From Chloroflexota bacterium (GTDB lineage: Bacteria; Chloroflexota; Dehalococcoidia; DSTF01; RBG-16-68-14): a DNA stretch of 10,950 nucleotides. Positions 6,611-10,950 of the stretch are shown in pieces. The notes under the pieces were generated by a model. That model worked only from the letters and a program-made list of their open reading frames with translations. It was not told the origin of the DNA and searched no databases. Location of the stretch: the NCBI GenBank assembly GCA_022563135.1, contig JADFNZ010000052.1, positions 1 to 10,950 on the forward strand. The letters run 5' to 3'. Within the stretch, counting starts at the first letter, position 1. Each line of letters starts with the position of its first letter. The translations under genes were made by a program, and so were the position numbers.

Positions 6611-6616
6611 TACGAT
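6611..6616 (+). promoter_or_regulatory. Candidate -10 element (TACGAT) of the M3-like peptidase gene
   Basis: TACGAT matches four of six -10 consensus bases including T1, A2, A5 and T6, and ends 8 nt before the ATG at 6625. There is no Shine-Dalgarno in the 44-nt gap, so the peptidase may be read from a leaderless transcript separate from the exchanger gene. Confidence 0.38.
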
Positions 6617-6624
6617 GGGCCGTC

Positions 6625-8100
6625 ATGCCCCCATCACGCCGCGATCTCTTCGACTGGCTGGACGAGCAGGCCGAAGAGTTCTCCGCCGCGACAACTCGCG
6701 AGTACTATCTGAACTACGCCGGCCACAAGGATAAGCTCGAGCTCGCGCCGATCTTCGAACGCCACGCCGACCTCTTCCAGAAGAAGACCGTCACGAAGGC
6801 GCTTCGCGCCGGCGACGACGACCCCCGCGCGCCTAATCTGCGCGCCTTCGTCGTCGAAGGCTACCTCGAGCAGGCCGCCAAGGAGCTGACGGAGGAGATC
6901 GCCGGCCGCGAGACCTCCGACACGGTCGAGTGGGACGGCGAGCCGCTCCCCTACCGCTCCGTACAGCAGCGGCTGCTGAACGAGCCGGACCACGCCCGCC
7001 GGCGACAGCTAGAGCGGCTGCGGCTGGAGGTCACCGCCGCACAGAACCCCCTCCGGGAGCATCGCTGGGACCTCCTCTATGGCCAGGCCGGGGAGCTTGG
7101 GTTTGCAAGCTACCGCGCGCTCTGCGACGAGACGGGATCGCTGAAGCTGGCTGGGCTGCGCGACATGCTGGAGCGCTTCCTCTGGGAGACCGTGAAGCCG
7201 TACCGCGACCGGCTGGAACGCGAGCTGCGCGACATGGAGGTGGATCCCGCAGCGGCGGAGCGCAGCGATCTCCTCCGTCTCTTCCGCTCGCCCCAGTTCG
7301 ACGGCTCCTTCCCGCGCGAGCGAATGTTGCCGGCGCTGGAGGCCACGCTCCAGAAGCTGGGCGTCGACACGGCGAACCAGTCCAGCGTGAAGCTGGACAC
7401 GGAGGAGCGCCCGAAGAAGTCACCCCGCGCGTTCTGCGCCCCAGTCGCCATCCCGGGCGAGATCTACCTGGTGATCAGCCCCCACGGCGGCCACGACGAC
7501 TACCGCGCGCTCTTCCATGAGGCCGGCCATGCCCAGCACTTCGCCCATATCGAGGCCGGCCAGCCCTTCGCCTACCGCGGTCTGGGCGATAACTCGGTGA
7601 CGGAGGGCTTCGCGTTCGTGCTGGAATCGCCGCTCTCCAGCGCAGGCTGGCTACGGAGGGAGCTGGGCATCGAGGAGAGCGCTGCGTACCTCTCGCTCAC
7701 GCGCTTTCACAAGCTGTACATGCTGCGCCGCTACGCTGCCAAGCTGCTCTACGAGTTCGACCTGCACGGCGGCGACGACGTGCGATCGCACGGAAAGCAC
7801 TACGCCGACCTGCTGACGACACACCTGGGGGTGCGCCACAGCCCGGTCGACTACCTCGCCGACCTTGATGACGGCTTCTACTGCGCCCGCTACCTGCGCG
7901 CCTGGATCTTCGACGCCCAGCTACGCGCCCGCTTCGCCCAGCGCTGGGGCCAGGAGTGGTTCGCCGAGGCCGAGGCCGGCGACGCTCTGCGTGAGCTCTG
8001 GGCCAAGGGCCAGCGCCACCCGGCGGAAGAGCTGCTCCGCCAGCTCGGCGAGCCGGGCCTCAGCATGGACCCGTTGGCCGCGGAGCTGGCGCAGCTTTAG
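6625..8100 (+). CDS. M3-like zinc metallopeptidase (oligoendopeptidase type)
   Basis: A 491-residue, mostly helical, cytoplasmic protein without a signal peptide. HEAGH at 298-302 supplies two zinc ligands and the general base Glu299. Glu327 (in VTEGFAF) lies 25 residues after His302, the spacing of the third zinc ligand in M3 peptidases such as Dcp. The Tyr-rich segment GFYCARYLRAWIFDAQL (417-433) sits where M3 enzymes place substrate-binding tyrosines. The N-terminal 290 residues are helical and charged, as in the lid of this fold. It should cut short peptides during protein turnover. It is shorter than typical PepF or Dcp (about 570-700). The M32 carboxypeptidase family is similar in length but lacks a match to its HES-Q-S motif here. 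The ATG at 6625 has no Shine-Dalgarno. Confidence 0.85.
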   Translation: MPPSRRDLFDWLDEQAEEFSAATTREYYLNYAGHKDKLELAPIFERHADLFQKKTVTKALRAGDDDPRAPNLRAFVVEGYLEQAAKELTEEIAGRETSDTVEWDGEPLPYRSVQQRLLNEPDHARRRQLERLRLEVTAAQNPLREHRWDLLYGQAGELGFASYRALCDETGSLKLAGLRDMLERFLWETVKPYRDRLERELRDMEVDPAAAERSDLLRLFRSPQFDGSFPRERMLPALEATLQKLGVDTANQSSVKLDTEERPKKSPRAFCAPVAIPGEIYLVISPHGGHDDYRALFHEAGHAQHFAHIEAGQPFAYRGLGDNSVTEGFAFVLESPLSSAGWLRRELGIEESAAYLSLTRFHKLYMLRRYAAKLLYEFDLHGGDDVRSHGKHYADLLTTHLGVRHSPVDYLADLDDGFYCARYLRAWIFDAQLRARFAQRWGQEWFAEAEAGDALRELWAKGQRHPAEELLRQLGEPGLSMDPLAAELAQL

Positions 8101-8119
8101 CGCGCCCGGTCTCCTCCCG

Positions 8120-9280
8120 CTAGGCGCACGTGTGGCCGAACTGGCCCAGCAACGCGAAGAAGTCCGTCACCGCAATCGCGCCGTCAGCAGGCCCTAGGTT
8201 CCAGACGTTCGGCCCGAGCGAAGGGCCCCGGTCGAACAGTGGATGGTAGGCCGGCGCCGCCGGCGGCGGTGACAGCGGGTCGACGTTAGCGTCGCCTGCC
8301 GATCCGAAACGCTGGAGCAGCGCGAAGAAGTCCGTCACCGTGACCGCGCCATCACGGTTCGGATCGAAGAAGTCCCAGAAGTTGAGATAGTCCCGCTGGC
8401 CACCCAGAGCTGCGTCTGGGCCGTTCTCTTGCGTGTCCGTGCAACCGTCGTTGTCGGTATCTCCTGCTGCCTGCATGGTGGGCGTTGGTGGCGGCGTAGC
8501 AGCGGCCGTCGCCGTGGGCATGCCGGTGGGCGTCGCCGCGGGCGTGCTGGTGGGCGTGGGCATGCCGGTGGGCGTCGGCATGGGCGTGCTGGTGGGCGTG
8601 GGCATGCCGGTGGGCGTCGGCGTGGGCGTGCTGGTGGGCGTGGGCATGCCGGTGGGCGTGGGCGTAGGCGCCGCCGGTCCTGTGAAGAAAGCGGTGACCT
8701 TGCGGTCGCCGTTCATCATTACCGTGCTAGGGTTGGAACCGTTGTTTTCGGCCCCAGACCACATAATGAAGGAGGAGCCCGAGGCGGGCTTCGCAACCAA
8801 CGTCACCTGGGTTCCCGGCCAATACTGATCGGTCGGACAGCCGCCCGAGTTGGATGGCGTTCTGTTGATCGAGCCGCTCCCGCTACCCACGTTTAGCGTT
8901 AGGGTGTGGCAGTTCCACGCGAAGTTAGCGGTCACCTTCCGGTCGCCAGTCATCGTGACCGTGGTAGGATTCACGGCGTCGTTGTCCGTGCCAAACCAAG
9001 AGCTGAATGTGTAACCTGACGCTGCGGTTGCAGTTAGGGTGACGGCGTAACCGGGCGAGTACTGGTTGGTCGGGCAACCTCCCGCGCTCGTCGGAGTAGT
9101 GGTCACCGAGCCGCTCTCAGCACCCACGTTCATGGTCAGCGTGTAGCAGGTCGTACCGGCATGGGCAGTCGGGCTGGTTCCCGGGCTAGTAACGAAGCCC
9201 AGCGCAAGGACGACCGCTGTCCAGGCCAGCACTCTCAAGAAGCGCGGCGCGCCGCCTAAACCGACTCTGTCCAAAGCCAT
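8120..9280 (-). CDS. Secreted surface protein: two InlB-type B-repeats, Pro/Thr linker, dockerin-like C-terminus
   Basis: A 386-residue exported protein. The signal peptide covers about 1-41 (cleavage after AHA). Two homologous beta repeats follow, about 44-120 and 123-199, each running from CYTLTMNVG or CHTLTLNVG to GDRKVTANF or GDRKVTAFF. Each contains GGCPT and a SW/MW turn, as in divergent InlB B-repeats, and each has two Cys (45/69 and 124/148). A Pro/Thr/Ser linker (about 201-269) is made of 14-residue repeats. DTDNDGCTDTQE (274-285) is a calcium-binding-type loop. The C-terminal module (about 297-386) has two EF-hand/dockerin-like halves, NRDGAVTVTDFFALLQRFG and ADGAIAVTDFFALLGQFG, and ends in HTCA. 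The likely role is cell-surface adhesion or anchoring. No ribosome-binding site is seen near the ATG at 9280. It is convergent with the peptidase gene, 19 nt apart. Confidence 0.85.
   Translation of the reverse strand: MALDRVGLGGAPRFLRVLAWTAVVLALGFVTSPGTSPTAHAGTTCYTLTMNVGAESGSVTTTPTSAGGCPTNQYSPGYAVTLTATAASGYTFSSWFGTDNDAVNPTTVTMTGDRKVTANFAWNCHTLTLNVGSGSGSINRTPSNSGGCPTDQYWPGTQVTLVAKPASGSSFIMWSGAENNGSNPSTVMMNGDRKVTAFFTGPAAPTPTPTGMPTPTSTPTPTPTGMPTPTSTPMPTPTGMPTPTSTPAATPTGMPTATAAATPPPTPTMQAAGDTDNDGCTDTQENGPDAALGGQRDYLNFWDFFDPNRDGAVTVTDFFALLQRFGSAGDANVDPLSPPPAAPAYHPLFDRGPSLGPNVWNLGPADGAIAVTDFFALLGQFGHTCA
8510..8670. repeat. 42-bp tandem repeat coding for the Pro/Thr linker
   Basis: CATGCCGGTGGGCGT recurs at 8519, 8561, 8603 and 8645, an exact 42-bp period over four copies. 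On the minus strand each unit encodes 14 residues of the type GMPTPTSTPTPTPT. The inner copies are nearly identical and the copy farthest downstream in the gene (GMPTATAAATPPPT) is degenerate. A shorter GGTGGGCGT subrepeat runs inside each unit. Such an in-frame minisatellite can change copy number by slippage and alter linker length without breaking the frame. Confidence 0.88.
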
Positions 9281-9338
9281 CTAGTACACCAAGCATCTAG
9301 ACTCGATACGACCGTGCCTCCAAAGCTGTCGGATACGA

Positions 9339-9372
9339 ATGCTCCTAATCGATCTATCGACCGAAGGAGCAT
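9339..9372. promoter_or_regulatory. Nested inverted repeat in a divergent promoter region
   Basis: ATGCTCCT (9339-9346) and AGGAGCAT (9365-9372) are perfect inverted 8-mers. Between them lie TCGAT (9349-9353) and ATCGA (9356-9360), a second inverted pair. The element is in the 168-nt gap between the divergent surface-protein gene (start 9280) and the MFS gene (start 9449). It could be a two-step operator for a dimeric regulator. No T-run follows it on either strand, so it does not look like a terminator. Confidence 0.38.
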
Positions 9373-9431
9373 CAATCGAGAGCGTGTCGGATTGCCCACC
9401 TGCTGCGGTCGTCCGCAAGACGGCGATCGTG

Positions 9432-9437
9432 TACGGT
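9432..9437 (+). promoter_or_regulatory. Candidate -10 element (TACGGT) of the MFS gene
   Basis: TACGGT fits TA-N3-T and ends 11 nt before the ATG at 9449, which has no Shine-Dalgarno. It supports 9449 over the upstream in-frame start at 9314 as the real start. The match is weak on its own. Confidence 0.28.
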
Positions 9438-9448
9438 ATCTCCGACCC

Positions 9449-10693
9449 ATGACAAGCGAACCGGCCGCAGAGCGCGACGACGGCGCGCCCGTCGCGGGCC
9501 AGCGAGCGGCGCTCGCGCTCATGACCGCCGTCATCATCCTCACGATGACGACGTGGTTCTCCGCGTCGGCGGTCATCCCGCAGCTACGGGAGGACTGGGG
9601 CCTCAGCACCGGCGAATCGTCGCTCCTTATCATCGCGGTGCAGGCCGGCTTCGTCGCCGGCGCTCTCATCTCGGCGCTACTCAACCTAGCGGACGTCTTC
9701 CCAGCGCGCCGCGTGCTCTGGCTCTCCGCCGCGGGCGCCGCCGTAGCGAACGCGGCGATCGTCTTCGCGGACGGCCCGGAGGTGGCGATCCCGCTGCGAT
9801 TCCTCACCGGGGCATTCCTCGCCGGCGTCTATCCGGTCACGCTCAAGATCATGTCGACCTGGTTTCTTCGCGGGCGCGGCGTCGCGCTCGGCATCATCAT
9901 CGGTGGGCTGACAATCGGGTCGGCGCTGCCGCACTTCGTGAACGGCGTCGGGGGCCTGCAGTGGCAGGGCGTGATCCTCGCGACCTCCGCGCTCACCGTG
10001 GCCGGAGCGGCGCTCACGGCGGCGGCGGTTCGCGAAGGGCCCTTCCCCTTCCCGCAGGCGACGTTCGACCCGCGCCAGGCCGGACAGGTCTTCGCGAACC
10101 GGGGTGTGCGGCTCGCATCGATCGGCTACTTCGGCCACATGTGGGAGCTCTACGCCATGTGGGCCTGGTTCCTCGCCTTCTTCGCGGAGAGCCTGGCGCG
10201 GGACGGCCATCCGAACGCGGAGAACGCCGCCGCGCTCGGCACGTTCGCGGTCATCGGCATCGGGGCCGTGGGCTGCTGGCTGGGCGGCGTCCTGGGCGAC
10301 CGTTGGGGCAGGACGAAGACGACGGCGGCGGCCATGGCAGTCTCCGGCGTCAGCGCGATCCTCGCCGGCTTCGTGTTCGGCGGGCCATTCCTGCTGGTGC
10401 TCGCGGTCGGGTTGGTCTGGGGCTTCGCGGTCGTCGCCGACTCCGCGCAGTTCTCGACGATCGTGAGCGAAGTCGCCGACCAGCTCTACGTCGGGACGGC
10501 GCTCACCTTGCAGCTCGCCGTCGGCTTCTCGCTCACCGTCGTCACGATCTGGCTCGTGCCGATCCTACGCGACGGCATCGGCTGGGAGTGGACCTTCGCC
10601 TTCCTCGCGCCCGGCCCGGCGATCGGCATCGTCGCCATGCTCTACCTCTTACGCCTGCCGGAACGAGCCCTTATCGCGGAAGGCAGAGGCTAG
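9449..10693 (+). CDS. Major facilitator superfamily transporter
   Basis: From the ATG at 9449 the product has 414 residues with about twelve membrane segments in two halves, a normal size for an MFS carrier of the cytoplasmic membrane. WFSASAVIPQLREDWGLS begins at 36. RGRGVALG (141-148) follows segment 4-5, GYFGHMWELYAMWAW (226-240) marks segment 7, and GDRWGRTKT (283-291) is the classic loop motif between segments 8 and 9. This WFSASAV / GHMWELYAMW combination defines an MFS subgroup common in Actinobacteria and Proteobacteria, related to the CynX/NimT branch; its substrates are mostly unknown. The frame stays open back to 9314, but the extra 45 residues are charged and unlike a transporter N-terminus. 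The following dockerin-like gene is convergent, 9 nt away. Confidence 0.9.
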   Translation: MTSEPAAERDDGAPVAGQRAALALMTAVIILTMTTWFSASAVIPQLREDWGLSTGESSLLIIAVQAGFVAGALISALLNLADVFPARRVLWLSAAGAAVANAAIVFADGPEVAIPLRFLTGAFLAGVYPVTLKIMSTWFLRGRGVALGIIIGGLTIGSALPHFVNGVGGLQWQGVILATSALTVAGAALTAAAVREGPFPFPQATFDPRQAGQVFANRGVRLASIGYFGHMWELYAMWAWFLAFFAESLARDGHPNAENAAALGTFAVIGIGAVGCWLGGVLGDRWGRTKTTAAAMAVSGVSAILAGFVFGGPFLLVLAVGLVWGFAVVADSAQFSTIVSEVADQLYVGTALTLQLAVGFSLTVVTIWLVPILRDGIGWEWTFAFLAPGPAIGIVAMLYLLRLPERALIAEGRG

Positions 10694-10702
10694 GCACAGC
10701 TA

Positions 10703-10950
10703 CTACGCGCAGCTATGCCCGACCTGCGCCAGCAGCGCCAGGAAGTCCGCAAATGCGATGGAGCCGTTGGGAGGGGCCTGGTTCCATACGTTCGCGCCGG
10801 TCTGCCCACCGCGGTCGTAGCGCGGGCTGTACACGCCCAGAGGCGTCTCCGCCGCCGGCGATAGCGGGTCCGTGTTGCGGTTGACTGCCGCCGCGCCGCC
10901 GTTGTCGTTCGTGTTGAAGTGCTGCAGCACGAGCAAGAAGTCGGCGAAGG
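10703..10950 (-). CDS. C-terminal part of a second dockerin-like surface protein (5' end outside the window)
   Basis: The reading frame enters from the right edge and ends in TAG at 10703-10705, giving about 81 codons. It begins FADFLLVLQHFNTND, equivalent to VTDFFALLQRFG in the protein at 8120-9280. It continues with NTDPLSP, YSPRYDRG, ANVWN and NGSIAFADFLALLAQVGHSCA. Every landmark has its counterpart in the other protein in the same order (DPLSP, HPLFDRG, PNVWN, DGAIAVTDFFALLGQFG, HTCA). It is therefore the same two-half dockerin-like module, about 85 residues long. No internal codon here should be taken as the real start. The N-terminal domains are not visible, so only the C-terminal module can be assigned. 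By analogy the protein is probably secreted. Confidence 0.85.
   Translation of the reverse strand, partial: FADFLLVLQHFNTNDNGGAAAVNRNTDPLSPAAETPLGVYSPRYDRGGQTGANVWNQAPPNGSIAFADFLALLAQVGHSCA

Noticed and set aside
8510..8670. CRISPR-like spaced repeats
   Set aside because: The units are directly abutting 42-bp copies without unique spacers, and they lie in frame inside a coding region.
8429..8896. Two plus-strand frames with Gly/Val- or Arg/Gly-rich repeats
   Set aside because: These are the complements of the 42-bp Pro/Thr linker repeat in other frames. The minus-strand frame has a signal peptide and recognisable domains on both sides.
9314..9448. Upstream in-frame start for the MFS protein
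   Set aside because: The extra 45 residues are charged and cross the nested inverted repeat. The ATG at 9449 gives a normal MFS N-terminus.
9553..10884. 443-residue plus-strand open frame overlapping the MFS gene
   Set aside because: It is Arg/Gly/Pro-rich low-complexity sequence in an alternative frame of a GC-rich gene and runs across the MFS stop into the convergent dockerin-like gene.

Overview
The window is GC-rich bacterial chromosome. Hand-counted stretches inside core genes reach about 70% G+C. The most telling genes are two on the minus strand whose C-termini share a dockerin-like module ending in GH[ST]CA. One of these also carries InlB-type B-repeats and a Pro/Thr linker. As far as I recall, this design is typical of uncultured Chloroflexota, especially Dehalococcoidia-like lineages, so I lean that way with moderate confidence. 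There is no rRNA, tRNA, CRISPR array, transposase or phage gene.

Layout. Positions 1-580 hold a G+C-poorer minus-strand gene for a small one-TM membrane protein. At 581-697 lies the severed 3' end of an enoyl-CoA hydratase gene, so a recombination or deletion boundary lies near 580-630. From 694 to 1125 (minus) is a small lipoprotein, divergent from a zinc-dependent alcohol dehydrogenase (1231-2346, plus). A strong stem-loop at 2369-2403 separates this from a minus-strand operon read from 5158 down to 2412: membrane-anchored alpha/beta hydrolase, ABC ATPase, ABC-2 permease. Divergent from the operon is a CaCA-family (Na+/Ca2+ exchanger-like) protein (5276-6580), followed by an M3-like metallopeptidase (6625-8100). 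The secreted InlB-repeat/dockerin-like protein (8120-9280, minus) is divergent from an MFS transporter (9449-10693, plus). The window ends in the 3' part of a second dockerin-like gene (10703-10950, minus).

How the genes work together. Only the hydrolase/ATPase/permease set looks like a real functional unit: it has a 7-nt gap, then a 17-nt overlap. The rest are independent housekeeping or accessory genes: redox, ion exchange, peptide turnover, solute transport and cell surface. Two control features stand out. A near-perfect 30-bp palindrome (5207-5236) sits between the hydrolase/ABC operon and the exchanger gene. In addition, five of the eight transcription units have a TA-N3-T (-10-like) hexamer only 6-12 nt before the start codon and no Shine-Dalgarno sequence, which suggests leaderless transcripts. 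I did not find a convincing new multi-gene system. The best candidates for new biology are the paired dockerin-like surface proteins and the hydrolase-coupled ABC exporter.
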